Shown here piece by piece: positions 17,626 through 26,269 of a stretch of DNA of 45,741 nucleotides. Location: NCBI GenBank assembly GCA_022600195.1, contig JAHZKX010000080.1, positions 1-45,741 on the forward strand, written 5' to 3'. Origin of the DNA: Planctomycetota bacterium. GTDB taxonomy: Bacteria; Planctomycetota; Planctomycetia; Planctomycetales; Planctomycetaceae. Made by a program: the position numbers and the translations under genes. The notes under the pieces were generated by a model. The model searched no databases. It was not told the origin of the DNA and saw only the letters and a list, made by a program, of their open reading frames with translations. How positions within the stretch are numbered: position 1 is the first letter of the stretch; every line of letters starts with the position of its first letter.

Positions 17626-17699
17626 GGGCGATTAGCTCAGTTGGCTAGAGCATCTCGTTTACACCGAGAGGGTCGGGGGTTCGAGCCCCTCATCGCCCA
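17626..17699 (+). tRNA. tRNA-Val (anticodon UAC)
   Basis: A 74-base cloverleaf: acceptor arms gggcgat (17626-17632) and atcgccc (17692-17698) with discriminator A, D-arm with TTAGCTCAGTTGG, anticodon stem tctcg/cgaga with a seven-base loop tttacac giving UAC, and a T-arm ggggg-ttcgagc-cccct. The CCA is not encoded. The anticodon reads GUA (and related Val codons). It lies on the opposite strand from its neighbours and is followed by a strong terminator. Confidence 0.97.
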
Positions 17700-17732
17700 C
17701 TTGATAGTGGTTCACCTGCTATCCAGAACAAT

Positions 17733-17771
17733 AAAAACCCCTGTTTTTCATGTGAAAATCAGGGGTTTTTT
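17733..17771. terminator. Strong bidirectional intrinsic terminator
   Basis: Arms 17733-17749 and 17754-17770 pair over 16 of 17 positions (one t-t mismatch) around a four-base loop. The plus strand runs into six Ts after the stem and the minus strand into five Ts, so the same hairpin can end both the tRNA-Val transcript and the converging LamG-Kelch transcript, whose stop is about 35 bases away. Confidence 0.9.
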
Positions 17772-17806
17772 CTTTCCAGTCAGTCCTTCTCAACAGGCGA
17801 ACCTGC

Positions 17807-19888
17807 TTATTTGTGTTGATCAGTTCTCACAAGTTTCCACACGTCACTCTGCATGTTATTGCCGGCGACCATCCAGAGCGCGTTATTGAAAACATAAACG
17901 CTGGCCGCGTGTCGAGGTTTCCAGGGAGTGTCCGGTATTTCGTACCAGTTCACGCCGTCGTCTGAATGCCAGACATCGTTGCGATTGCCTCTGGCATACC
18001 CTTCCAGAACCCACATTCTGCCATCAAAGGCAGCAACCTCGTGATACTGCCTGGGTTCCCAGGGTGTTGTTTTGCTATGGGATTGCCATTTCACACCATC
18101 TTCAGAACTCCAGACATCATTAAAGTATTTTCGCTGTGGCGTTTGTGGGGTATCGTAGGTTCCCCCTCCCAGGATCCACATACGATCTTTGAAAACGACA
18201 TTACCACCAATCATGCCGCGCTGTGGCCAGAACGGTTCCTGAGGTGTGACTTGAGTCCAATTGATACCGTCTGTTGTATTCCAGATATCGCGATAAAAGA
18301 CTTCTTTCCCGCCGCCAATCTGAGGCAGGCTCTGCCCACCCATAACCCAGATTCGGTCGTTAAAGACCAGCGTATAATGCAACACGCGCGGTCCCCAGGG
18401 AACCGGCTTTCCTTTATTGACATAATTCCACGACTTTCCATCTGAAGAATTCCAAACGTCAAATTGATAATGCCCCTGATTTGCATCGCCGCCAACGATC
18501 CACATCTTGTCTTTATAAACGACATAACCAGCGGTATGTCTGCCTTCCCAATCCAGTTGAGGATCAAAGCTACGGTCTTTAAAAGTGTTCGGCCTGACTA
18601 ATTTCCAATCGGCCCCATTCTTCGACTTCCATACTTCGTTATTGCACGCCCGTGGAAAAAACGTTTTGTCTGGTGGATTCCAACCACCGAGAAGCCACAT
18701 CTGATCTTGAAAAACAAGAGCACCCGCACCATCCCGCGGAGCGAAAGCAGCAGGCAACGCTACTTTTTTCCATTCATATTCCGGAATTTCCAGTGCAGGT
18801 TGAATGGCGAACAGGTCCGATTTCTGCCCTATATCGATTCGTTGCTTGACCATCAGACGAACGCGGCAATCGTTCGAAACGGTTTTGGGAACACGCCATA
18901 AATATTTTTGTGCTTTCACAGCGGTGGTACTGATCATCTTCCAACTCTTGCCACCATCAACAGAATATTCAATCTGCAGCAGCCCCGCTTTACGAGCATT
19001 CGTTGCAGTCCAGGTAATATCATGCAACGTGCCTGCGTTCCAACGCTCTCCAGACTGAGGTGAAGTCAATGTGATCGTCTGTGGTCCCGTAGCTTCAGGA
19101 AATAATTCTGCATGTTTTTTTATCACCGATTCAGGCAACGCCTTTTTATAGATCACTACTTCGTCTATCAAACCATCAAAGAAGTAACGTCCTGCCAGAC
19201 CCATACTTCCCAGCAACAACGGTTTCCCATTATCAGAGACTTTGGCGTTACGTGGAGCGCGTCCCAAAAGAATACCATCCCGATACAAGGCCAGTGCCTC
19301 TGAGTTGACCACCATAGCCACATGAATCCATTCTTGTGTCAAGATGTCCTCTACATCGCTGACACTCGTTAATCGATTCTCTGACTGTTTCCCAATATAG
19401 GAATTGAGCCGATGGGGACTGATCCAGATCATGTATGGTGCGTGAGTGGCGGTGCCGGCAGAGGATTTGTCGACGATCCCCGCTTCTTTAGTGGACATGG
19501 CCTTCAACCAGACTTCCACTGTGATTTCGCCAGTGCCGCCCTGCTCTTGATCCAAAGCACACAGCGAATTTAGAGAGGGAATCTCAACCTGACTCTTTGA
19601 GCCATCGAAGTGTAACGCATTTTTCCCAGACCAACGCCCTGCTACCCATTGTGCGCCCCGAATCTTGCCATCCAGGGCAGCACCTGTTTTTGATTTGTTT
19701 TTTAATGTGGTTCCCTGGCCTCCCTGAAAATCGTAATAAGCCACGACATCGGGATTCGCCAGAAGCGTCTGTTGATGTTTCACCCATCGTGCGAGTTCAG
19801 CGGGTGGAGCTTTCGTTTGGGCGTGAATTGAACTCACCAACAGAAGTAAAAAAGTGATACTTGGAGTAATCCACTTGATACCCATCAT
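17807..19888 (-). CDS. Exported LamG + six-bladed Kelch propeller protein
   Basis: A 693-aa secreted protein. Order: signal peptide (about 1-23, IHAQ); LamG/concanavalin-A-like jelly roll (about 45-262; VAYYDFQGGQG, ITVEVWLKA, GLIDEVVIYKKAL); an Ig-like domain (about 272-360; TSPQSGERWNAG, YSVDGGKSW); then six repeats with the core (D/G/N)xxxWxxxG: DQMWLLGG, DKMWIVGG, DRIWVMGG, DRMWILGG, GRMWVLEG and NALWMVAG, giving a six-bladed Kelch propeller (about 370-690). LamG domains usually bind glycans or proteins. The propeller lacks an obvious catalytic set, so this is probably an adhesion or recognition protein. Two adjacent ATGs start the frame; gggata lies upstream. It converges on the tRNA-Val terminator. 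Confidence 0.88.
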   Translation of the reverse strand: MMGIKWITPSITFLLLLVSSIHAQTKAPPAELARWVKHQQTLLANPDVVAYYDFQGGQGTTLKNKSKTGAALDGKIRGAQWVAGRWSGKNALHFDGSKSQVEIPSLNSLCALDQEQGGTGEITVEVWLKAMSTKEAGIVDKSSAGTATHAPYMIWISPHRLNSYIGKQSENRLTSVSDVEDILTQEWIHVAMVVNSEALALYRDGILLGRAPRNAKVSDNGKPLLLGSMGLAGRYFFDGLIDEVVIYKKALPESVIKKHAELFPEATGPQTITLTSPQSGERWNAGTLHDITWTATNARKAGLLQIEYSVDGGKSWKMISTTAVKAQKYLWRVPKTVSNDCRVRLMVKQRIDIGQKSDLFAIQPALEIPEYEWKKVALPAAFAPRDGAGALVFQDQMWLLGGWNPPDKTFFPRACNNEVWKSKNGADWKLVRPNTFKDRSFDPQLDWEGRHTAGYVVYKDKMWIVGGDANQGHYQFDVWNSSDGKSWNYVNKGKPVPWGPRVLHYTLVFNDRIWVMGGQSLPQIGGGKEVFYRDIWNTTDGINWTQVTPQEPFWPQRGMIGGNVVFKDRMWILGGGTYDTPQTPQRKYFNDVWSSEDGVKWQSHSKTTPWEPRQYHEVAAFDGRMWVLEGYARGNRNDVWHSDDGVNWYEIPDTPWKPRHAASVYVFNNALWMVAGNNMQSDVWKLVRTDQHK

Positions 19889-20095
19889 AATCTATCCCAT
19901 CAGCCAAGATTTCCTACCTGGATGTACTGAAACCACGCTCAGTTTCGAATGTTCCAGTATAACAAAATGTGACTCCCTCACATTCCTGGCTTATCGGAAT
20001 TTTTCATTTTCTTCTTCGAGTTGCTCCAGTCAGTCTAGCTGGACAACCCCTATGCTGGCATCCATTTAGTCAATTCTGCCATGACTGTCCCAGGC

Positions 20096-20506
20096 TCAGC
20101 TAGCGGACATCTCTTCCAGAAGATCGATATCCAGTGTATCGGAAATTGTAACCACCAGAGTATTACAGCCGTTATCAGTAAATTTGATTGAATATAAAGG
20201 CATATCGCTGTCATTATTTCTGACAATAATGACATTTTTATCACGAATTTGGAAGTAATGTGATTTTAATTTCAAATTCTCAAATGTCACGAATATCAAT
20301 ATTCCTTTTCTAATTTTTACAGACTGAATTTTTGTGAACAAAATAGTTTTGGGAGTCATTAAGGTATCACGTTGCGCTCCAGGAACCGTTTTCGCATCGT
20401 CGAGCATTTCATTTGTGTTGGACTCGGACTCTCCGCTCACAACCAAAAGTGAGATACAAAATAATATTATTAATATTGATAATGTAGTGATAAGCAGGTC
20501 ACGCAT
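20096..20506 (-). CDS. Small exported or anchored protein, unknown
   Basis: A 136-aa product with an N-terminal hydrophobic segment (LLITTLSILIILFCISLLVV, about 4-23) serving as signal or anchor, then a compact part rich in beta-type residues. No recognised domain. Composition is more AT-rich than the neighbours (many Ile, Asn, Lys), which might point to later acquisition or relaxed selection. It is the last of four minus-strand genes after blaI, the M56 sensor and the 141-aa membrane protein, with about 90 bases before it, so it may share their regulation. Confidence 0.55.
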   Translation of the reverse strand: MRDLLITTLSILIILFCISLLVVSGESESNTNEMLDDAKTVPGAQRDTLMTPKTILFTKIQSVKIRKGILIFVTFENLKLKSHYFQIRDKNVIIVRNNDSDMPLYSIKFTDNGCNTLVVTISDTLDIDLLEEMSAS

Positions 20507-20596
20507 TATTATCTTTTCCCACTTCTTTACTTAAACAGATCCAGTTCTGGTAACAACCAGACCTATTCAGTCTTTACGGAAACAACCCCTTCTTGG

Positions 20597-21022
20597 TTAC
20601 AAATAAACGGCTGTCTCTCGCTCACTTTTTTTAAAAGACTTATCACGTATGAAATGCAGATTGAGGCCACCGCCCATGGATCGGAGAGTTTTCGATAGTC
20701 TTGCTTCACTTGCTTTCAGGAACACCCAATCATCCCTGGCCATTTCAGTCTTCTTAGCATCGATTTCACTGTGTTTGCGTTTTGGCCAAATGGAGGAGAA
20801 CTGGTGGTACACGATCATGCGTTCCGGATCAGAAATTTCTGATTCTATCGCCTTAGCACGACGCAGCATTCGGATGCGCGGAATCACAACATCGAAAATG
20901 AACACAACGCCCAGAATTGTAATGAATGACAAAAGGATCTTCGGATTCAAGTCCATCCATTTACCAAAGGTGACCATAGCCAACACGCAAAAAACCAAGA
21001 TGAGAAGCGTATACTTTTTCAT
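20597..21022 (-). CDS. Small two-helix membrane protein, unknown
   Basis: A 141-aa product. Two hydrophobic segments (about 4-21 and 29-46) form a helical hairpin, followed by a basic, probably cytoplasmic region (RIRMLRRAKAIESE) and a charged C-terminus. No recognised domain. It begins 18 bases after the stop of the M56 sensor gene, suggesting co-transcription and a possible accessory role in sensing; that role is inference from position only. ATG start. Confidence 0.6.
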   Translation of the reverse strand: MKKYTLLILVFCVLAMVTFGKWMDLNPKILLSFITILGVVFIFDVVIPRIRMLRRAKAIESEISDPERMIVYHQFSSIWPKRKHSEIDAKKTEMARDDWVFLKASEARLSKTLRSMGGGLNLHFIRDKSFKKSERETAVYL

Positions 21023-21040
21023 AGATCATCACTTTTTTTG

Positions 21041-24000
21041 TTATTTATCTTTCTCAAATTCCAGCAAACCCGGTCCAAGCAGGCTAAACGAGAGTCGTTT
21101 GCTGTCGGGTGACCAGGCAACAAAGAAGACCTCTGTATTTTCTGGTGCCACATCAAGCTGTTTAACAGCGGAGTCCTCAGTAGTATCGATCAATTGTATT
21201 GATGAGCCATTTAATGTAAGCGCAATCGTTGTTCCATCAGGTGACCAGTCAGGCCAGGTTTCATCGAACCAGTTTTTTTCATTGCCACCTCCCCATGGGT
21301 TTCGCCAAAGCTCTGTGTAAGACTCGGGAGCTTCTACTGGATCGAAAACCCCCAGCACTCGATCTTTTCCATCCATAACAGTTGCTGCAAATTGTTTTTT
21401 GTTCGGCGCCCATGTAGGCAGACTAATACCGGTATAATTAGTTAGGATTTCTTTGCGTTTTCCCGTCTTCACATCGAACAGCAGAAATTTACGAGGACTC
21501 ATATGACTACTGACTGCCAGGATCGACTTGCCATCCGGAGACCACTGCCCATGAACGGCATAACCGAGACGGCGTCGATTCTTTCCGTCGGCATCCATGA
21601 CCCACAGACCCGCTTTTGCTTCGAGGGGGTTTTTTCCATTAATCAAGAAGGCGATCTGTTTGTCATCTGGTGACCAGGAAGGTGAGAGACCACAATCAAG
21701 ATCAACCTTCTTGCCTTCGTCCGGACCATTGATGCAAAATTTGACAAGGTGAGACTTTGAATAGCCGCGCCCAGGGTAAGGAGTCGCACCACAGGCAATC
21801 CAGTTTCCGTCATGCGACCATGCAGATCCTCCCAGAAACGTATATCCTTCAAGTAGTGTTTCATCTGCGAGTAATTCGAGGTTGCTCCCATCACGGTCGA
21901 CGGCGTAGATGTGGCCAATCAAGCCAGGATCTTTACGTGTTTTTTTCTTATCTGGCTCTTTTGCGGCTATTGTATCAGCTACGGGTTGCCTTCGCAGAAA
22001 CACCATGTAACGCACACCCTTCTTAGGAGCCAGGTTGACTGCTTCAGGAGGTGCAATCGGGTTTACATCTTCTACATCATCATTAACGGCAATCCACAAG
22101 CGATCTCCCGCAAGTTGATAGCGTCCAAGTACTCGAACTTGTTTTCCGTCCCGCTCATCAAAGAAGTCAATACGCTGATCGGGAAGGAGTTTAAATCGTC
22201 GTCTGGCCGATCGCGAGGGGTCCGATTTTCGACTTGTATAGAAAATCTGCTTCTCGAAAATCGCGTTCATTTCTCCTTTATCGAACGGCTCTGCTTCGTC
22301 ATCGAGTTGGGTCGTAAGCAACCACCATGTTCCATCCAGAGCATTGGCACGAACTGTTTTTTCAGGAGATGAATTGTTATTGCCTGTTTTGATACGTCTC
22401 TGTTGCACCTGATTAACTGAATTTGTGGAATCATTAATGCTTTCCGTAGCACCTTCTGGTTTGATGAGTTTCTTTTTCACATCTTCCAGGACAGTCGGCC
22501 AAATTTTAAGTGCTCGCTCGTCGGCAAACGCATAGAAATGCCAACGTCCTGTTTTGCCAAGATACTGACTCGAAGGAGGATACCGAACGTCGGGTAATTC
22601 TGATAGTGGATCGGCCTTTTCCTTGGTTAACCAGAGCCAGACCACACTAATATCACCAATGTTTCCATGCCTTGGATAATGCTGTAAATGAATCGGAAAA
22701 CCATCCACGGCCAAGAAATTGACTCCCGGGTGGATCTTGCCTATGAAGTTGGGATTCGCAAGCATCACCCAGTTTTCATGCAGTAGCGGAAGAAGTTGCC
22801 CTACAATATCTTCCTCATTTATGGGACTCGGCGTCACTTCAAACTCAAAACTGTTCGTATGAAGATGGCTCCACGAATCATACACCGCAGTATACCGTCC
22901 CGGTCGCCTTAGATAATGGGCAGTTGCCAGATCGAATTCATAGGTTTCAGCCTGTCGCGGTTCGAGCGACATTCGATGTTCAAGGAACTGTGCTGTTCCT
23001 GCCAGAAAGGGTACGCGACGTCCGTAGCTATCAAAGACCTTGAATTCAATCTGCTTCACCGCACTTTTGATTTCACCTGGAGCGCCCAAGATCGATGAGA
23101 ATTCCCGAACCTGCTGTCCGGTGTTCTCGACTTTCAGTTTGACTCTGATCGGCTCTCCCGCTTGAAATGTCTTCTTCGCCGCCGAGAGTCGAGACTTGAT
23201 GCCGTTGACAGCTGAACCTTGAGTCCATTTCCGACGATAGCCAGCCAGTCGTGTGATTAGTGGATCAAGTGGTGCCGTTGCTTGTGTGTCTCCGTTCGCA
23301 AGAACCTTTTGCAAACTGTCCAATCGAAGCAACAATCCCAGACCCCAGCCCAGATCCTCCACGAATGTTTTATCACCAGTAGTAACGCGCAAGACGTACC
23401 GTTGTCCCCCTGGTGCTTGTGGTAATAAACTATTTTTTGCGTGCAAGAAAAATCCCGAATTCACGAGGTGTTCTACAATTTGTCCAATCTTTGCTTGATT
23501 TGTCTGGGCAACTTCATAGGTTTGCCACATCGGATTCCGTTCCTTGCTGAACGGATATGTTGTGAGTGTGAAATGGTAAAATGGCTTGTCGGACGCTCCC
23601 TCGTATGCGATATCGATTCGTAAATTCCTCGCATCGATACTTTCTTTGACGGTATTTTTTTTATTTGCTTCCCCGGCTTCCGGTTTCGGCGTTTGCTCCG
23701 CCTGCAATTTTTGGGTTGATACTTGGCGTTGGTTTTTGACTTGTGCGATCTCAGCGTTATCGGTCGCCCCTGCCTGACGCATCGAATCTGCGACACCGAA
23801 TCCCACAATCACCGCCAACATAAGTGCACAAAAAGCAACAATTCCTGTGTGAGGAACACTTCGGGAGGTGCCCATAATGCGACGCACCCGCTGAAGTGTC
23901 ATGCTTGTTCCTCGCCCAAACAGCGACATTGCGTGCGCCGGAATCGGTCGACTCGATTCAACTCTTGCCAAGGCCTGCACAAAAGTTGTTTTGCCACAGC

Positions 24001-24880
24001 ATGCCGAGATTGCAACGTCATCGCAACAGAATTCCCGTTCAATACGTATTTGTCTTGAGAGAAGCCAGATGACAGGATGGTAAAAAAACAAAGATTCGGT
24101 CAGCAACTGAAACAAATTCACCAGATAATCATGTCGGCGGATATGAGCCAGCTCATGTGCCAAAATCGCATCTAACTGGTCCGGTGGCATACTCGCCAGA
24201 ATGCTTACGGGCATCAAGATCATCGGTCGCAACCACCCAATCACCATCGGCACTTCGACCAATATGGACTCAACCAACGTCACAGGCCGGCTGACTTTCA
24301 AACGCCGAGCCAGCGTCTCCATTCGCAAACGCAGAGCCTCGTCGACAGGTGTAATCCCGTGAGAACGAAGCTTACGTATGATAATCCATCCTCCACCATT
24401 CCAGATCGCCAATATGGCTACTCCGATGCACCAAAACCCCACTAACCACGGTATCCACGTAACGAAATGGGAAAAAGTCATAGCTTGCACAGCGTTCTGA
24501 TTCTCGTTTTCCAATTCGCTTCCACCAAGCTTATTTGATAGATCAGAGAATTCTGTGGAAGAGGAATTTCTGCTGATTGTTTGAAGAGAAAATTCGCTGA
24601 CAGTTTGCGAGGGATGGTCTAAGAGCGTTTGTTTCAGAGTCAACTCGACATCGGCTTCCTGCAAAACAGGCGGAGGCACCAGGGCAAACGTCACCACCAA
24701 CGGAACGTACATCAAAGCCAAAGCACAACAGGATATCCAGTAACGAACTGTTGCTGACTTGCGCGCCACATGAAATCCAATCACAACAAGGATTCCAATC
24801 AACAAAATCTGCCAGACTGAATGCAATAAAGTCCAACCCAATCGCCATACTAAATCGGTCGAAATGAAATCGTTGATCAT
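21041..24880 (-). CDS. M56 (BlaR1-like) sensor protease with TIGR03067-like and PD40 ectodomain
   Basis: A 1279-aa membrane protein. The N-terminal part (about 1-365) is a BlaR1/MecR1-type M56 zinc peptidase: three helices before the zinc site AHELAHIRRH (H242, E243, H246), EREFCCDD (about 281-288) for the third ligand, and a fourth helix near 345-365. In BlaR1 this domain triggers cleavage of the partner repressor. The extracytoplasmic part is not a penicillin-binding sensor but a string of domains: about 420-550 unrecognised, 561-685 Ig-like, 847-964 TIGR03067-like (DGTWWLLTTQ...MVFLRR), and about 985-1279 a TolB/PD40 propeller (AWSHDGNWIA, SWSPDDKQIAF, QWSPDGKSI, DWSPDGTTIAL, AWSPDSKRLSF). 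It overlaps blaI by four bases (ATGA). Its signal is unknown. Confidence 0.92.
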   Translation of the reverse strand: MINDFISTDLVWRLGWTLLHSVWQILLIGILVVIGFHVARKSATVRYWISCCALALMYVPLVVTFALVPPPVLQEADVELTLKQTLLDHPSQTVSEFSLQTISRNSSSTEFSDLSNKLGGSELENENQNAVQAMTFSHFVTWIPWLVGFWCIGVAILAIWNGGGWIIIRKLRSHGITPVDEALRLRMETLARRLKVSRPVTLVESILVEVPMVIGWLRPMILMPVSILASMPPDQLDAILAHELAHIRRHDYLVNLFQLLTESLFFYHPVIWLLSRQIRIEREFCCDDVAISACCGKTTFVQALARVESSRPIPAHAMSLFGRGTSMTLQRVRRIMGTSRSVPHTGIVAFCALMLAVIVGFGVADSMRQAGATDNAEIAQVKNQRQVSTQKLQAEQTPKPEAGEANKKNTVKESIDARNLRIDIAYEGASDKPFYHFTLTTYPFSKERNPMWQTYEVAQTNQAKIGQIVEHLVNSGFFLHAKNSLLPQAPGGQRYVLRVTTGDKTFVEDLGWGLGLLLRLDSLQKVLANGDTQATAPLDPLITRLAGYRRKWTQGSAVNGIKSRLSAAKKTFQAGEPIRVKLKVENTGQQVREFSSILGAPGEIKSAVKQIEFKVFDSYGRRVPFLAGTAQFLEHRMSLEPRQAETYEFDLATAHYLRRPGRYTAVYDSWSHLHTNSFEFEVTPSPINEEDIVGQLLPLLHENWVMLANPNFIGKIHPGVNFLAVDGFPIHLQHYPRHGNIGDISVVWLWLTKEKADPLSELPDVRYPPSSQYLGKTGRWHFYAFADERALKIWPTVLEDVKKKLIKPEGATESINDSTNSVNQVQQRRIKTGNNNSSPEKTVRANALDGTWWLLTTQLDDEAEPFDKGEMNAIFEKQIFYTSRKSDPSRSARRRFKLLPDQRIDFFDERDGKQVRVLGRYQLAGDRLWIAVNDDVEDVNPIAPPEAVNLAPKKGVRYMVFLRRQPVADTIAAKEPDKKKTRKDPGLIGHIYAVDRDGSNLELLADETLLEGYTFLGGSAWSHDGNWIACGATPYPGRGYSKSHLVKFCINGPDEGKKVDLDCGLSPSWSPDDKQIAFLINGKNPLEAKAGLWVMDADGKNRRRLGYAVHGQWSPDGKSILAVSSHMSPRKFLLFDVKTGKRKEILTNYTGISLPTWAPNKKQFAATVMDGKDRVLGVFDPVEAPESYTELWRNPWGGGNEKNWFDETWPDWSPDGTTIALTLNGSSIQLIDTTEDSAVKQLDVAPENTEVFFVAWSPDSKRLSFSLLGPGLLEFEKDK

Positions 24881-25266
24881 CTCTGTTCTCCTTCCGACTC
24901 TTTGGATAGTCGCTGAATTTCTTCGAGTTCATCAACAGACAGTCGACCCGACGAGACCATTCGCATGACAAGACGCATCGCTGAACCCTGAAAAACGCGT
25001 TGAGCCAGTCCATCGAGCATCTGCAACTGCGTTTCTTCTCTGGGTTTCGCAGGCTGATACAGCTGCGGGCGAACCGACTCATCACGAACCAGCAGCCCTT
25101 TTTCAAGCATTACCTGCATCATTTTCAACGTTGTGGAGTAGCCAGTCTCACGTTCCTGCAGAAGCGTTTCGTGAACGTCTCTCACACTTAACGGCCCCCC
25201 TTCCCAGAGGACATTCAGAATCTGAAGCTCCACTTCAGTTGGTTGTGACGAACTGGATCTTGCCAT
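24877..25266 (-). CDS. blaI: BlaI/MecI/CopY-family transcriptional repressor
   Basis: A 129-aa winged-helix protein. Residues 8-70 (PTEVELQILNVLWEGGPLSV, then GYSTTLKMMQVMLEKGLL) form the DNA-binding domain, and the C-terminal helices dimerise. Members repress their own operon until a cognate BlaR1-type protease inactivates them. Here the M56 gene begins inside this gene's stop codon (four-base overlap), which strongly supports a repressor/protease pair. ATG start with aaggag eight bases upstream. The promoter region has two dyads (25294-25329) that are the likely operator. The symbol denotes family only; no beta-lactam role is implied because no beta-lactamase gene is near. Confidence 0.92.
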   Translation of the reverse strand: MARSSSSQPTEVELQILNVLWEGGPLSVRDVHETLLQERETGYSTTLKMMQVMLEKGLLVRDESVRPQLYQPAKPREETQLQMLDGLAQRVFQGSAMRLVMRMVSSGRLSVDELEEIQRLSKESEGEQR

Positions 25267-25293
25267 GTTTTCAACTCCTTCACAGACACAAGT

Positions 25294-25329
25294 ACGAATT
25301 CTTTCGTCACATTAAACGAAAGAATTCGT
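25294..25329. promoter_or_regulatory. Double-dyad operator candidate upstream of blaI
   Basis: Bases 25294-25307 (acgaattctttcgt) and 25316-25329 (acgaaagaattcgt) are perfect 14-base reverse complements separated by eight bases. Each arm is also a dyad of the form ACGAA-N4-TTCGT, so there are two identical sites with a 22-base start-to-start distance, about two helical turns. They lie about 28-63 bases upstream of the blaI ATG, where the promoter should be. This fits cooperative binding of two BlaI dimers; autoregulation is inference from the family. Confidence 0.75.
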
Positions 25330-25408
25330 CAAAGCAATACCTATCTATAAAAAAGAGCGATTTACCAGTAAAATTCACTGAAAACAGTCTGGAAGCAGAT
25401 TGAATCTG

Positions 25409-26182
25409 TTAAGGCAACATGCCTCGTCCGCCACTGAGAACGAGAGTCTGTCCTGTTGTGAAGTTACTCTCTTCAGACAGGAGAAACGCTACCATTGACG
25501 CCACTTCTGCTGGTTCTCCCATACGAGGAATGGGCGTTGCTTGAATGATTTTTTCGAGATCATCCTGATTCACGCCTGAAAGAATTTCCGTCTCGATCAA
25601 TCCCGGCGCGACCGCATTCACACGGACATTGTCTGCTGCCCAGGCGATCGCTGTACTTTGCGTAAAAGAAATCACGCCCGCTTTACTGACTGCGTAAGCA
25701 ATCGACATCGGACGAGGTTGCAGGCCCGACAGAGAGCTCAAATTCACAATCCGACCAAATTTACGTTTCAGCATGCCTTCTTTAACGCGCCAGGTGACAA
25801 GGTATGTCCCCGTCAAATTGACATCCAGCATCTGACGCCACGAGTCTTCATCCATTTCCGAGTGTGACTGGTAAATAAAGACCCCCGAATTATTCACCAA
25901 CAGTTCGACTTCGCCCAATTGAGATTCTACTTCGCCAACCATTTGATCAACCTGCTCACTGCAGGAGACATCTCCTTGAACGATGATGCCGCTTCCCCCA
26001 GCCGCCTCAATCTGTCGCAGAGTTTCCTCGGCATCTTCCTTGCCATTGAGATAACTAACGGCAACGCGTGCTCCTTCTTCCGCCAGGCGTAAGCAACAGG
26101 CACGTCCAATCCCACGCGAACCTCCTGTCACTAAAGCTACACGATCCTGAAACCTTTTGGGATGAGTATGAGCGTCTGACAT
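25409..26182 (-). CDS. SDR family oxidoreductase, FabG-like
   Basis: A 257-aa classical short-chain dehydrogenase/reductase. The cofactor motif TGGSRGIG (19-26), NNSG (97-100) and the catalytic S150, Y163 and K167 (NLSS, YAVSK) are intact, with the C-terminal TTGQTLVLSGGRG ending of 3-oxoacyl-reductase-like members. It probably uses NADP(H) in the cytoplasm to reduce a ketone or oxidise an alcohol; the substrate is open, since FabG-like SDRs are very diverse and no acyl carrier or fatty acid genes adjoin. ATG start. It lies 88 bases downstream of the exported protein gene on the same strand. Confidence 0.9.
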   Translation of the reverse strand: MSDAHTHPKRFQDRVALVTGGSRGIGRACCLRLAEEGARVAVSYLNGKEDAEETLRQIEAAGGSGIIVQGDVSCSEQVDQMVGEVESQLGEVELLVNNSGVFIYQSHSEMDEDSWRQMLDVNLTGTYLVTWRVKEGMLKRKFGRIVNLSSLSGLQPRPMSIAYAVSKAGVISFTQSTAIAWAADNVRVNAVAPGLIETEILSGVNQDDLEKIIQATPIPRMGEPAEVASMVAFLLSEESNFTTGQTLVLSGGRGMLP

Positions 26183-26269
26183 AATCGTTTTTTATCCAAA
26201 CTGATGACTTAGAAATAGCTCCCATCGTTTACACGATCGGTAGTTTTTGATTCCGGGAAAACAGTCGAT

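Noticed and set aside
17626-17771. tRNA-Val 3' end as an integration site
   Set aside because: No integrase, no repeat of the tRNA 3' end elsewhere in the window was seen, and the flanks look like ordinary genes.
20649-21320. 223-aa plus-strand frame over the M56 gene end
   Set aside because: Antisense to two better-supported genes, no motif.
24543-25106. 187-aa minus-strand frame overlapping blaI and the M56 gene
   Set aside because: Out of frame with the two well-recognised genes and without a family match.
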